Source: Anaerovorax odorimutans DSM 5092
GTDB lineage: Bacteria > Bacillota > Clostridia > Peptostreptococcales > Anaerovoracaceae
Assembly (NCBI RefSeq): GCF_000426305.1
Contig: NZ_KE384518.1
Location: 62,001 to 126,000 of the forward strand
Reading direction: 5' to 3'
DNA: 64,000 nucleotides
Shown here one piece after another: positions 1-9,589 of this stretch. Position numbers and translations under genes: made by a program. Position 1 is the stretch's first letter; each line of letters opens with the position of its first letter. The notes below the pieces were generated by a model that saw only the letters and a program-made list of their open reading frames with translations, was not told the DNA's origin and searched no databases.

Positions 1-338
1 AGCAATGAAAGTTTTCTCTTATTCAACAAAAAGAATACTGCACCACAAATTACAGTGGCAATTATATCTCCCCATACATCATAGCCTGTCCACTTATTAG
101 TAAACGATCCGAGAAGAATAAACGGCAGTGCATAAACATTGATTTTACCTCTTGACATTAATACCGCCGTTAACGCAGGTCCGCATGGGAAAATATTTTC
201 AAATAAAGCTACTCTTCCAAGAAGAAATGAAACACCTGCCAAAGCAATTAAGTTTATATAATACCCTATTTTTATTTTTGTTCCTGCTATCGCAGATTTT
301 TCTTTTTTATTAAACAATGCATCTAACAACAATTCCAC
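1..338 (-). CDS. spoIIE: Stage II sporulation protein E, N-terminal part (runs off the left edge)
   Basis: Only the first 112 codons or so are in the window. They read from a GTG at 338 with an AGGGGTG Shine-Dalgarno site 6 nt upstream. The reading is hydrophobic and contains LLGRVALFENIFPCGPALTA, which matches the start of the SpoIIE membrane domain (the family pattern is GRA followed a few residues later by PFG). In known sporulators SpoIIE is a septum-located PP2C phosphatase that dephosphorylates SpoIIAA to activate sigma-F. The phosphatase domain lies outside the window, so the identification rests on the membrane segment only. It follows tatD on the same strand after a 107-nt gap. Confidence 0.6.
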   Translation of the reverse strand, partial: MELLLDALFNKKEKSAIAGTKIKIGYYINLIALAGVSFLLGRVALFENIFPCGPALTAVLMSRGKINVYALPFILLGSFTNKWTGYDVWGDIIATVICGAVFFLLNKRKLSL

Positions 339-405
339 TAAAATCACCCCTTTGTAAGTATTATAGCGAGATGATTTGTATAAATATGTTGTAATTTGCA
401 TAATA

Positions 406-437
406 TACGTAGTATTTTCCATCAATTTCTACGTAGT
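406..437. promoter_or_regulatory. Direct repeat TACGTAGT x2 upstream of spoIIE
   Basis: TACGTAGT occurs at 406-413 and again at 430-437, a 24-bp period, and each copy contains the self-complementary TACGTA. The pair sits between tatD and the spoIIE start, about 70-100 bp upstream of the GTG. A TATAAT-type -10 for spoIIE lies between (minus strand, around 361-366). It does not look like a Spo0A box (TGTCGAA). The role as an operator is inferred. Confidence 0.35.
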
Positions 438-445
438 TTTTACAA

Positions 446-1246
446 TTAATCTTGAATGTCGAAAAATTTCATTGCATTTTGACAAGTTGTATTCACCACT
501 TGCTCATAACTGATACCTTTTATTTCTGCAATCTTTGCTGCTGTGTACTCTACAAAAGGAGGCATATTTCTTTTCCCTCTATGAGGTACAGGTGTCAAAT
601 ATGGTGAATCTGTTTCTATTAACATTTTTTCTAAAGGAATAGTTTCTACAACCTCTATTCCTTTTTTTGCATTCTTATAAGTTATAGGTCCTGCTATAGA
701 AATAGTACCTCCAAGCTTAATATATTGCTTTGCAAGTTCACTGCTTCCTGAAAAACAATGAATTAATAGCTTTGCATCTCCGTTAAACTTATCCAACCTG
801 CTTTTACTGAAAACGCCTTCTTCTTTCAAAATTGTAAGCACATCTTCGTGTGCATCTCTGTCATGTATTACAATTGGCATACCAAGTTCAATGGCAAGTT
901 GAATTTGACGTCTAAACCAATATTTTTGAACATCTCTTTCAGAATTGTCATAATAATAATCAAGTCCAATTTCACCAATTGCCTGCACTTTCTTTTTCTT
1001 AGCAAGTCCCTTAAACATAATCATAGCTGCCTCATCCATACTATTTGTGTCATGGGGATGACATCCTACAGCTGCATAACACCAAGGATATTTTGCAGCA
1101 TGTTCTGTAGCTTTTACAGAGCTTTCCAAATCAAACCCAATATCCATAACATACGACATCTTGGCATCTTCTATTGCCTTTATAATTGTTTCTCTGTCAG
1201 AATCATATTCTTCTGAATTTATATGAGCATGTGAATCAAATAACAT
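446..1246 (-). CDS. tatD: TatD family hydrolase / DNase
   Basis: A 266-aa metal-dependent hydrolase of the TatD (YabD) family, full length for the family. The metal-binding signature is visible: HAH at residues 6-8, GEIGLDYYYD in the middle, the histidines of VIHDRDAHED and LLIHCFSGS, and the late IETDSPYLTP aspartate. Members have 3'-5' exonuclease activity and act on single-stranded or damaged DNA. The gene lies 36 nt downstream of metG on the same strand. The metG-tatD pair is a common Firmicutes arrangement, which supports co-transcription. Confidence 0.93.
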   Translation of the reverse strand: MLFDSHAHINSEEYDSDRETIIKAIEDAKMSYVMDIGFDLESSVKATEHAAKYPWCYAAVGCHPHDTNSMDEAAMIMFKGLAKKKKVQAIGEIGLDYYYDNSERDVQKYWFRRQIQLAIELGMPIVIHDRDAHEDVLTILKEEGVFSKSRLDKFNGDAKLLIHCFSGSSELAKQYIKLGGTISIAGPITYKNAKKGIEVVETIPLEKMLIETDSPYLTPVPHRGKRNMPPFVEYTAAKIAEIKGISYEQVVNTTCQNAMKFFDIQD

Positions 1247-1282
1247 AAATAGACCATCCTTTTATTAAACAAATAGCTGTTA

Positions 1283-3196
1283 TTATTGTACATTGTTTCC
1301 GTTCTGTGCTTCTGTAGTAACAAATTCAAGCTTATCCTTATTATCTGCAAATAATATCATACCTTTTGATTCTTCGCCTCTCAATTTAATAGGTTTTAAG
1401 TTGGCTACTACAATAACTTTTTTACCAACCATTTGCTCAGGTGTATAATGCTTTGCAACTCCGGAAACTATTTGTCTTGTATCTGTTCCGATTTTTACTT
1501 TAGATACTAGAAGTTTGTCTGCCTTAGGGTGTTTCTTACATTCTAAGATTTCACCAACCTTCAAATCTATCTTATCAAAATCTTCTATTGTAATTTCTTC
1601 TTTAAATTGTGTAGGAGGCTCATCAGGCTGTGCACTTGGCTTCATAGCTTCTAATTCTTCCAATTCCTTTTCAATATCAAGTCTTGGGAAAATAGCTTTG
1701 CCTTTTTTAACCTTTTCCATACCAAGCATATCGAATACAAAAGCATCCTTCCATTCTACATCAGCATACCATATTCCAAGTTGTTTTCTTATTTCTTTTG
1801 ATGTAGTATGCATAAATGGATAAATTAATATTGAAATTATTCTAATTGATTCACAAAGATTATGAAGTACTGTATCCAATCTATCTTTTGTGGATTCGTC
1901 TTTAGCAAGCACCCAAGGCATAGTCTCATCTATATATTTGTTTGTTCGTCTTACGAGAATCCAAATTTCTTCTAACGCTTGACTAAAAGCAAATTTATTC
2001 ATATTTGCTTCAACTTTAGAAGCTGCACCTATGGCAATTTCTTTTAAATCAGCATCAAATTCTCCGTCTCCCTTTACCGCAGGAATTGTTCCATCATTGT
2101 ATTTTTCAATCATAGCAACAGTTCTGCTGACTAAATTTCCAAGGTCATTTGCAAGATCAAAATTCATACGGTTCAGCATAACTTCATTTGTAAATAATCC
2201 ATCTTGACCAAAAGTATATTCTCGAAGCAAGAAATATTTTAAAGCATCAACTCCATATCTATCAATTAGAGCAACAGGATCTACAACATTTCCCTTTGAT
2301 TTTGACATTTTACCGCCTTCAAGAAGCAGCCAGCCATGTCCAAGTACCTTCTTTGGAAGTGGTAAATCCAATGACATAAGCATTGCCGGCCAAATAATTG
2401 AGTGGAATCTTACTATTTCCTTTCCTACCAAATGAACATCACAAGGCCAATATTTATCATATTTTTCAGGATCATCGGGATATCCAAGGGCTGTGATATA
2501 GTTTGAAAGTGCGTCAAGCCATACATAAATAACATGTTTTTCATCTATTGGAACCTTAATTCCCCAATCAAAGGATGAACGTGAAATACAAAGATCTTCA
2601 AGACCTTGTTTTGCAAAGCTGATCATTTCATTTCTTCTTGTATCCGGTTGTAAGAATTCAGGGTTATTCTCAAATAAATCTATTAGCCTATCCTGATATT
2701 TAGAAAGCTTAAAGAAATATGCTGATTCCTTTGCCTTTTCCACAGGTCTTCCGCAATCAGGACATTTGCCGTCAACTGCTTGTGTTTCTGTCCAGAAGGC
2801 TTCACATGGAGTACAATACCAACCTTCGTATTCACCCTTATAAATATCTCCCTTTTCATACATCTTATTAAATATATATTGAACCCTCTTCACATGACGA
2901 GGTTCTGTAGTTCTTATAAAATCATCATATGATATTTCCATAGTTTTCCAAAGTTCTTTTATACCGCTGACAATTTCATCAACATGCTCCTGTGGCGTAA
3001 TTCCTTTTTCATCAGCAATCTTTTGAATTTTTTGACCATGTTCATCAGTACCTGTTAAAAACATTACATCATAACCGCATAAGCGCTTAAAACGAGCCAT
3101 AGCATCTGCCATAACAGTACAATACGTGTGTCCAATATGAAGATTGGAACTTGGATAATAAATAGGTGTAGAAATATAATATGTTTTTTTTGTCAT
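1283..3196 (-). CDS. metG: Methionine-tRNA ligase
   Basis: A 637-aa methionyl-tRNA synthetase that charges tRNA-Met. It has HIGH at residues 20-23, the zinc knuckle with two Cys pairs (CTPC and CPDC) in the connective domain, KMSKS in [10 protein letters not shown], and a C-terminal tRNA-binding domain ([11 protein letters not shown] onwards, about 100 residues) of the Trbp111 type. Start is ATG 3196 behind GGAAGATAAAGAG. The upstream region is unusual: no T-box or S-box is visible. Instead there is a 20-bp hairpin (3219-3238) and then five tandem promoter-like repeats (3257-3627). Confidence 0.97.
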   Translation of the reverse strand: MTKKTYYISTPIYYPSSNLHIGHTYCTVMADAMARFKRLCGYDVMFLTGTDEHGQKIQKIADEKGITPQEHVDEIVSGIKELWKTMEISYDDFIRTTEPRHVKRVQYIFNKMYEKGDIYKGEYEGWYCTPCEAFWTETQAVDGKCPDCGRPVEKAKESAYFFKLSKYQDRLIDLFENNPEFLQPDTRRNEMISFAKQGLEDLCISRSSFDWGIKVPIDEKHVIYVWLDALSNYITALGYPDDPEKYDKYWPCDVHLVGKEIVRFHSIIWPAMLMSLDLPLPKKVLGHGWLLLEGGKMSKSKGNVVDPVALIDRYGVDALKYFLLREYTFGQDGLFTNEVMLNRMNFDLANDLGNLVSRTVAMIEKYNDGTIPAVKGDGEFDADLKEIAIGAASKVEANMNKFAFSQALEEIWILVRRTNKYIDETMPWVLAKDESTKDRLDTVLHNLCESIRIISILIYPFMHTTSKEIRKQLGIWYADVEWKDAFVFDMLGMEKVKKGKAIFPRLDIEKELEELEAMKPSAQPDEPPTQFKEEITIEDFDKIDLKVGEILECKKHPKADKLLVSKVKIGTDTRQIVSGVAKHYTPEQMVGKKVIVVANLKPIKLRGEESKGMILFADNKDKLEFVTTEAQNGNNVQ

Positions 3197-3218
3197 CTCT
3201 TTATCTTCCTTTCATGCC

Positions 3219-3238
3219 CTGATTCGTATGGGAATCAG
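3219..3238 (-). promoter_or_regulatory. Hairpin in the metG 5' leader
   Basis: A perfect 7-bp inverted repeat, CTGATTC / GAATCAG, with a 6-nt loop lies about 20 nt upstream of the metG start codon, immediately before the Shine-Dalgarno stretch. It has no T-run, so it is not a terminator. It could influence ribosome access or mRNA stability. The function is inferred. Confidence 0.4.
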
Positions 3239-3256
3239 CAGCTTTATTATATTAAA

Positions 3257-3627
3257 CAGCAACGCTGTCTCAATCATAGAAACCATTATAACATGACACA
3301 AGTTAACAAACATGTTTCAATGGTTCCTTCCTTGCAGCAACGCTGTCTCAATCATAGGAACCATTATATCATGTTTCCATATTCTGCAGACCACTTTATA
3401 ACTGCAGACATGATTCAATGATTTCTTCCTTACAGCAACGCTGTCTTAATCATAGAAACCATTATAACATGACACAAGCTAACAAGCATGTTTCAATGGT
3501 TCCTTCCTTGCAGCAACGCTGTCTCAATCATAGAAATCATTATAACATGACACAAGCTACCAAGCATGTTTCAATGGTTCCTTCCTTGCAGCAACACTGT
3601 CTCAATCATAGGAACCATTATAACACA
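3257..3627 (-). repeat. Five tandem palindromic repeats containing extended -10 promoter motifs
   Basis: Five copies of one unit start, read on the plus strand, at 3257, 3335, 3433, 3511 and 3589. Spacing is 78, 98, 78 and 78 bp; the 98-bp interval carries an extra unrelated stretch. On the minus strand (the direction of metG) each unit reads TGTTATAAT, or TGATATAAT in one copy, followed by GGTTTCTATGATTGAGACAG and CGTTGCTGCAAGGAAG. TGNTATAAT is a perfect extended -10 element. Complete units end with GGAACCATTGAAACATG, which pairs with the start of the unit (CATGTT, AATGGTTCC), so a transcript can fold into a long hairpin with CAGC-GTT-GCTG near the apex. The array fills the gap between the permease gene and metG. 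A diverged copy of the core lies at 31837-31884 before birA. Confidence 0.85.
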
Positions 3628-3650
3628 ATTTTTAATGCTTACGCATGTCT

Positions 3651-4589
3651 TTAAATAAAACCTCCTACTTTTAGAACAGCTACCCATAAAAAAACAGTAA
3701 TTATTGAAAAAGTGGAAGTAAAAACAACAATTTGACCTGCCAATTCATCATCAGAGTCCATCTGCTGTGCCATTACAAATGAAGAAATCGCTGTAGGTGA
3801 TGCAAATACTGCAAGCAATGCTCCAATTTCAATACCTCTGAATCCAAGGTAAATCCCAATAGGCAGTACAACACCGGGTATAATTACTAGTCTTCCCATA
3901 ACAGCAAAAATTAAAGGTTTTAAATTATGCTTTACACTGAAAAAATGGAAACTTGCACCTAAAAGTATAAGGGCCAGGGGAGTAGCAATATTTGAAATAC
4001 TCACCATTGTACTTTCTAAAAATTCAGGTATTCTTATATGTAATAACAAGGACAAAACTCCTAAAGCAGAAGCAATTATTAAAGGATTAGTTATAATTCC
4101 TTTAATTAATTTTTTAAAATCTGCCTTCGTGCCCCTAAAAGTTTCTAATACAATAACTGCCAAAAAATTATATACAGGAACTACTGCTGCAATAAGTAAT
4201 GAAATATGTCCTGCACAAGAATTTCCAAACAGTTCTATTGTAATAGGCAGACCGAAAAGAACAAAATTACTTCTAAAACAGCCTTGTATAATTGCACCGC
4301 ATCTTTTTCTATTTTTACTTAAACGTGGTATTAATACAAATAATATCATATATTCCAGAAGAATACATATTAAAGCATAACTAACAAGTTTTATATTAAA
4401 TGCTTCTTTTAAATTTGTTTGATATACATTTATAAAAAGCAGTAATGGTAAAAACACACGGAAGACCACATTATTCATTACCTTTAAAGTTTTGTCATCA
4501 AACATCTTTATACATTTCAAATAATATCCCAAAAACATCATTCCAAATATAGGAAATACTACTTCAAAGGATAAAATTAAGATATTCAT
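3651..4589 (-). CDS. AEC (auxin efflux carrier) family permease
   Basis: A 312-aa integral membrane protein with about ten predicted hydrophobic segments. It resembles the bacterial AEC family, which exports or exchanges organic acids such as malate or malonate. The start MNILILSFEVVFPIFGMMFLG and the late LALILLGASF and ASPTAISSFVMAQQM segments fit the family. The gene begins 21 nt after the end of the upstream MFS gene on the same strand, so the two are likely co-transcribed. The substrate cannot be told from the sequence. Confidence 0.8.
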   Translation of the reverse strand: MNILILSFEVVFPIFGMMFLGYYLKCIKMFDDKTLKVMNNVVFRVFLPLLLFINVYQTNLKEAFNIKLVSYALICILLEYMILFVLIPRLSKNRKRCGAIIQGCFRSNFVLFGLPITIELFGNSCAGHISLLIAAVVPVYNFLAVIVLETFRGTKADFKKLIKGIITNPLIIASALGVLSLLLHIRIPEFLESTMVSISNIATPLALILLGASFHFFSVKHNLKPLIFAVMGRLVIIPGVVLPIGIYLGFRGIEIGALLAVFASPTAISSFVMAQQMDSDDELAGQIVVFTSTFSIITVFLWVAVLKVGGFI

Positions 4590-4610
4590 ATAAATAGCCT
4601 TCTTTCCTGC

Positions 4611-5822
4611 CTAGAGCTTATCTGTCCTCGTTATTAAAATACCAGAAAAAAGCATAATAATTACTATAGCTAATAAAAATCCGATAGTCATATTCCAATT
4701 ACCATAAATATCATAGAGTATTCCTGATAAAGTTGGGCCCATGGCTGCAAATAAATAACCAACTGATTGTGACATTCCTGAAAGCAGTGATACCTCCCAT
4801 GCATTTTTTGATTTTAAAGTCAAAATAACTATAATCCATGAATACGTAGCTGATGCTCCTATTGACGTAAAAACAAGTTCTGCCATAACTATTAAAACAT
4901 GATTGCCAAAAGGAAGTGTAACAATTCCAATAAAGTAAAAAATACACATGGCAGCTGCAATGAAAGTTTGTCTTTCCTGCATTTTAGTTGATAGGATAGG
5001 TACTATAAAAGATATTGCAAGTCCTACAAGCTGAAACCAAAACGCCATATATCCGGCAGCCTGCGAAGTCATTTCTTTTGATATAAGAATTGACGGAAGC
5101 CATGCAGTTACGGAATAATAACAAAGTGACTGACTGCCCATAAAAATTGTAATATACCATGCTAATGGAGATTTTAACAAATGTTTTCTGGCCTCTTTTA
5201 TTGTGTTTGTTTTCTTATTTTCCGTATGATCAGACGATAATTTAAATGAATCCTTTCCCAAATCAGAATCCACCTGCGGAAGCCACAGAAAAAGGGCAAT
5301 GAGTGCCACTACTGACCATATTGACAAAGATATTTTCCACCCAAGACCGAAATTATCTGCAAGGGGATAGCTCAATCCAGCTCCCACCCCCGCAAATATA
5401 CCTTGGCAAGTGATATATACACTTGTCACAATACCAATTTTATTTGGAAATTTCTTTTTTATAATACTTGGAACAAGTACATTTCCAACTGATATACCAA
5501 TTCCGATTAGACCGGTTCCCAAAATAAGTCCTAAACTTCCTGTATACGAACGTATTATCCCTCCTGCTATTATGGCAAACATACCAAATGACATGGTTTT
5601 TTTAATGCCATATCTGCCTGCAAGATTAGAGACAAATGGAGAAAAAAACGCAAAAGCAAGCAATGGCAGTGTTGTAATAAACCCAATAAATCCGTTAGAA
5701 ACTTCCAAATCATTACGAATAAGATCAGCAAGTGAGCCTACAGATGTAATGGGAGCTCTCAAATTAAAGCTTATAAATATAATAGCACTTATTAATAAAA
5801 CTCTTTTGTTTGTTTTTGTCAT
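4611..5822 (-). CDS. MFS transporter, CynX/NimT-like
   Basis: A 403-aa, twelve-segment major facilitator protein. The opening segment with FISFNLRAPITSVGSLADLI is characteristic of the CynX/NimT branch, named from E. coli cyanate permease and 2-nitroimidazole exporter. A loop of about 25 polar residues (DSDLGKDSFKLSSDHTENKK) separates the two six-helix halves, as usual. It is the first gene of a probable two-gene operon with the AEC permease. The substrate is unknown. Confidence 0.82.
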   Translation of the reverse strand: MTKTNKRVLLISAIIFISFNLRAPITSVGSLADLIRNDLEVSNGFIGFITTLPLLAFAFFSPFVSNLAGRYGIKKTMSFGMFAIIAGGIIRSYTGSLGLILGTGLIGIGISVGNVLVPSIIKKKFPNKIGIVTSVYITCQGIFAGVGAGLSYPLADNFGLGWKISLSIWSVVALIALFLWLPQVDSDLGKDSFKLSSDHTENKKTNTIKEARKHLLKSPLAWYITIFMGSQSLCYYSVTAWLPSILISKEMTSQAAGYMAFWFQLVGLAISFIVPILSTKMQERQTFIAAAMCIFYFIGIVTLPFGNHVLIVMAELVFTSIGASATYSWIIVILTLKSKNAWEVSLLSGMSQSVGYLFAAMGPTLSGILYDIYGNWNMTIGFLLAIVIIMLFSGILITRTDKL

Positions 5823-5890
5823 TTAACCACCCCTTTATCGTCATGCATACTAGTATACAACATTTTTCAACATTTTACCAATAAAAGAGA

Positions 5891-5912
5891 CAGACCTAAA
5901 CATAAAGGTCTG
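5891..5912 (-). terminator. Terminator after the 116-aa protein gene
   Basis: CAGACCT (5891-5897) and AGGTCTG (5906-5912) form a perfect 7-bp stem. On the minus strand it is followed by TCTCTTTTATT, a weak U-tract. It lies 22 nt beyond the stop of the gene at 5935. Confidence 0.5.
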
Positions 5913-5934
5913 CCTAAATTATATATATTTATTT

Positions 5935-6285
5935 TTACTTATCTTCTGAATTAATTAATTCTACAGTCTTCTGCAATTCTTCTTTAGCGCTATTTTCATC
6001 CTGGCACTTCTTGATTATGTAAGTTTCGCCATCAAACAATTGAGCATAAACTGAAAAGTTTTCTAAATATATGCTTTTTATGTTATTTATATTTATTAAA
6101 AGATTGCCATTTGCATTCATCAAAAATCTGGGTTTACCCCCAACCATTATAGTGAGTTTTTCTTCCCTTGGTTTTCTATTTGTATACTTTATAATAGAAA
6201 TCAGGGCATAAATACCAAGCCCTATAAGGGCACCCCATATAATAACCATTAATAAAATCGGCAATATACTTGCGATAATTCCCAT
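5935..6285 (-). CDS. Small membrane-anchored protein of unknown function
   Basis: A 116-aa protein. Residues 5-32 form a single strong transmembrane segment, followed by basic residues (KYTNRKPREEK) and a cytoplasmic part of about 80 residues rich in beta-strand-forming stretches, ending in a charged helix. I do not recognise the family. It stands alone between two terminator-like or AT-rich gaps, with no obvious link to its neighbours. Codon use and start context (ATG with an upstream GGTTAATATG region) look ordinary. Confidence 0.6.
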   Translation of the reverse strand: MGIIASILPILLMVIIWGALIGLGIYALISIIKYTNRKPREEKLTIMVGGKPRFLMNANGNLLININNIKSIYLENFSVYAQLFDGETYIIKKCQDENSAKEELQKTVELINSEDK

Positions 6286-6374
6286 ATTAACCTCTAACTT
6301 TCCCTAATATATAATTCTTAAATATAACTAACTATTATATATTATTATAGGTTTCTATATTTTTCAACAATATA

Positions 6375-7940
6375 TTAACTAAGCCTGCCATTTTCCATGG
6401 ACAAAATTCTGTCACTTATATGTCTTACCATAGGTAAATCATGAGCAATAAACAATATGGTTAAATTACGTTCTTTCTGTAATTTTTTGAACAAATGTAC
6501 TATTTGAGCCTGTATAGATACATCTAAAGATGAGATAGGTTCATCTGCTACTATCAAGTCCGGATCTAAGCTTATGGCTCTTGCAATTGCCGCTCTTTGC
6601 CTTTGTCCTCCCGAAACATCATAAGGATATCTTTCTGCTAAGCCTACATCCAGTTCAACCTGTTTCATAAGACTGTAGACTTTATCTTTAAGTTCTTTTT
6701 TATTTTTATATATTTTTTTGATTCTAAGAGGTTCTGCAATAATTTCTTCTATAGTCATTCTTGAATTTAAAGCTGACATAGAGTCTTGAAAAATAATTTG
6801 TTTATTATCGCCATAGTATAAAATTTCTCCTGCTGTAGGTTTATAAATTTCCATTATGCACCTTGCCAATGTTGATTTTCCACACCCGGATTTACCTATC
6901 AAACCAAGTATTTCTCCCTTATAAATTTCTAAGGAAACATCATTTACAGCCTTGGTTATATTATGCTTGTCTAATTCAAAGTACATCTTCAAATTTTTTA
7001 TATCAACTAATTTCTCTTTTACATTTCTATCTTGATATAAACTACTTTCAGTAATATCCCCTGTACTATGGGCATGTTTCTCTTTTTCAGAATGTTCATG
7101 GGCATGTTCATATCCATTGTGAAAATGAATTTTCCCATGAGTGTGACCTCTCCCTTTAGTATAATCTAAATAGCCAAGGAGTTTTTTTGTATACTCCTCT
7201 TTAGGGTTTTGAAAGATTTGTGAAACTATGCCTTCTTCAATTATCTTTCCGTCATACATGACTGCTACACGATCTGCCATATCTTCTACTAAGCCTAAAT
7301 CATGGGTAATAAATATAACAGAAATATTTGTCTTCTTCTGAATGTCTTTAATAAGTTTAATAATCTGATCCTGTGTATTTAAATCTAACGCAGTTGTAGG
7401 TTCGTCAGCTAATAATATTTTCGGACTTGCGGCAAGAGCGATGGCAATGGCCACCCTCTGCCTCTGTCCCCCTGAAAAATGATGAGGATACTGTTTAAAT
7501 CTTTTTTCGGCATTATCAATTCCAACTGTTTTTATCAGCTCTAAAGTTCTTTTCTTAGCTTCATCTTTTGTTATATTTTCATGAATCTGCATAACTTCCA
7601 TTATCTGTTTTCCAATGGAAACAGTTGGATTAAGTGATGTCATAGGATCTTGAAAAATCATAGCAATATCTTTACCTCTTATTTCCATAATCTCTTTATC
7701 AGACATGGTTATAAGATCCTTACCGTTTAAAAGGGCATTTCCATCTTTTACCCTTCCTCTTTTGCATAATAATTTCAACATAGTTTTGCAGAGCACAGTT
7801 TTACCGCAGCCTGACTCCCCCACAAGTGCTAAAGTTTCTCCCTCATTTAAATAGAGAGAAACACCTTTTACCGCTTGAGTCTCACCAATCTGAGTTTGAA
7901 AAGATACTGTTAAATTATTAATTTTTAATATCTGATTCAT
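6375..7940 (-). CDS. Fused double ABC ATPase of a nickel/peptide importer, with His-rich linker
   Basis: A 521-aa protein with two complete oligopeptide/nickel-type ABC ATPases in tandem. The first has GESGCGKT, FSGGQRQR and LLADEPTT; the second has GKSGCGKS, VSGGQRQR and IVADEPIS. In most bacteria these are two genes (DppD/DppF or NikD/NikE). The linker around residues 250-300 holds nine histidines in about 35 residues (GHTHGKIHFHNGYEHAHEH and following), a typical metal-binding stretch, which favours nickel or another transition metal as cargo. It is the last gene of the operon and energises the two permeases upstream. The His-rich linker may buffer or sense metal; that is inference. Confidence 0.88.
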   Translation of the reverse strand: MNQILKINNLTVSFQTQIGETQAVKGVSLYLNEGETLALVGESGCGKTVLCKTMLKLLCKRGRVKDGNALLNGKDLITMSDKEIMEIRGKDIAMIFQDPMTSLNPTVSIGKQIMEVMQIHENITKDEAKKRTLELIKTVGIDNAEKRFKQYPHHFSGGQRQRVAIAIALAASPKILLADEPTTALDLNTQDQIIKLIKDIQKKTNISVIFITHDLGLVEDMADRVAVMYDGKIIEEGIVSQIFQNPKEEYTKKLLGYLDYTKGRGHTHGKIHFHNGYEHAHEHSEKEKHAHSTGDITESSLYQDRNVKEKLVDIKNLKMYFELDKHNITKAVNDVSLEIYKGEILGLIGKSGCGKSTLARCIMEIYKPTAGEILYYGDNKQIIFQDSMSALNSRMTIEEIIAEPLRIKKIYKNKKELKDKVYSLMKQVELDVGLAERYPYDVSGGQRQRAAIARAISLDPDLIVADEPISSLDVSIQAQIVHLFKKLQKERNLTILFIAHDLPMVRHISDRILSMENGRLS

Positions 7941-7984
7941 GCTGTGCTCCTTAATGTTTAACCGGATTTTATTTTACTGTTATT

Positions 7985-9532
7985 TTATTTAATATCCCAG
8001 TCTTGAATATTCCAAAAGATTCCCACTCCATGATGTCCTAATACAGTCTCTGGAGTTATTCCTGTAACACCTTCCTTAGATACATACATGGCATCTATAT
8101 AAGCTATGAAAGTATACGGAGGATCATTAGATAATTCCTTTTGAAATTCTTCATATAAAGGAAGCCTTGCTTCAAAGTCTTCTGTTTCTCTTGCTTTTTG
8201 AAGAATTTCATCTACCTTTTTATTTGAATATCCATTATAATTTGAGCCTTTATCTGTTCCAAACACTTTATAAGTATGATCATCCGGGTCAAATGGACTT
8301 CCCCATCCTACTAAAAATGAATCTTGATTCGCCCAATCTATTTTTGAATTTACTTCTACCTTTGCATTTACTCCTATATCTTGTAAATTCTGTGCACAAA
8401 TGTTTGACATATCAACACGAACCTGATCTCCCTGTTTATTATTTATGGTAAATCCTAGTTCCTTGCCATCTTTTTCATAATATTCACTGTCTCCTATAAT
8501 CCATCCTGCTTCTTCCAATATTTGTTTTGCTTTTTCAGGATTATATTCATATTTTTCTATATTAGGATTATTATACTCACTTATTTGAAGTGGAGAATAA
8601 GCAACTTCACCATGTCCTAAAAGTACACTGTCCACAATTGCCTGTCTGTCAATAGCATAGCTGAAAGCCTTTGGTAATTCTTTATTATTGCCAAATAGAG
8701 GATTATTGAAGTTGTACATAATTCCTCTGTAATCCGCCGTCTTCATTATATTTAACTTAAAGCCATCTTTATTTTCAAATTCCTTAGCAGCCTTTGGTGT
8801 TACTTGTGCCAAATCAAGCTCGCCTGATTTAAGCTGCAACGCTCTTGCATCATAATCTTCAACAATTTTAAATATTACTTTATCAAGCTTAGCTGCACCA
8901 AGATAAAAATCATCATATTTTTCTAAAGTAATACTTTGTCCTTTATCCCAATTAGAAAGCATAAATGGCCCTGTCCCTATAGGCTTTTGGTTAAAATCAT
9001 CCGTTATTATATCTTTTCCTTCTAAAAGATGCTTTGGAAGAATCCCTATTGTCAAATAGTCTAACATAGCTACATTGGGAGCCTTCATTGAAATTTTTAC
9101 AGTATAATCATCTACAATATCCACACTTGTAATGTCTTCATAATTTGAAGCAATCTCTGAACCATTATCAGGATTCATAATTGTTTCAAGAGTAAATTTT
9201 ACATCTTCAGCTGTAAAAGGTTTTCCATCATGGAAAGTTACATCATCTCTTAAATGAAAAGTATAAGTATAAGAGCCTTCATCATAATCCCAACTTTTAG
9301 CAAGACTTGGAACCACCTTATTTTCACTGTTATGTGCAGTTAATCCTGTAAAAATAAGAGAATTAATTTCTCCATGTTCATATAGCGCCGGATTTATACT
9401 TGTATAATCTCCACTGCCATAAACAAGTACCTTTTCATCTGTGTCACCCTTAGTATCAGAGCCACAGCCTGCAAAAGTTCCAACTACCAGTGCTAAAATC
9501 AATACTATAACACCTATTTTGTTTAATTTCAT
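7985..9532 (-). CDS. Substrate-binding lipoprotein, SBP family 5
   Basis: A 515-aa extracellular solute-binding protein. It has a signal peptide with a lipobox ending at Cys23 (GTFAGC), then the family 5 landmarks LVYGSGDYTSINPALY, PSLAKSWDYDEGSYTYTFHL and TFHDGKPFTAEDVKFTLE. It lies between the permease and ATPase genes of the same importer. The family binds peptides, nickel complexes or opine metallophores. The His-rich ATPase linker leans toward metal, and the VLGHHGVGIF segment near the C terminus could supply ligands, but sequence alone does not settle it. Confidence 0.88.
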   Translation of the reverse strand: MKLNKIGVIVLILALVVGTFAGCGSDTKGDTDEKVLVYGSGDYTSINPALYEHGEINSLIFTGLTAHNSENKVVPSLAKSWDYDEGSYTYTFHLRDDVTFHDGKPFTAEDVKFTLETIMNPDNGSEIASNYEDITSVDIVDDYTVKISMKAPNVAMLDYLTIGILPKHLLEGKDIITDDFNQKPIGTGPFMLSNWDKGQSITLEKYDDFYLGAAKLDKVIFKIVEDYDARALQLKSGELDLAQVTPKAAKEFENKDGFKLNIMKTADYRGIMYNFNNPLFGNNKELPKAFSYAIDRQAIVDSVLLGHGEVAYSPLQISEYNNPNIEKYEYNPEKAKQILEEAGWIIGDSEYYEKDGKELGFTINNKQGDQVRVDMSNICAQNLQDIGVNAKVEVNSKIDWANQDSFLVGWGSPFDPDDHTYKVFGTDKGSNYNGYSNKKVDEILQKARETEDFEARLPLYEEFQKELSNDPPYTFIAYIDAMYVSKEGVTGITPETVLGHHGVGIFWNIQDWDIK

Positions 9533-9589
9533 TTCCTTTTCTCCTCTTTAAATTTTATTTAAATATACTCTTGAAAAATTAAAAGCTTT

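Noticed and set aside
3257-3627. CRISPR array
   Set aside because: The intervals between repeat cores are themselves similar to each other, so there are no unique spacers, and no cas genes are present.
3128-3654. Two plus-strand open frames with repeated QQRCLNHRNHYNMTQ peptides
   Set aside because: They only reflect the tandem DNA repeat read on the wrong strand, lack ribosome sites, and the first overlaps the metG start.
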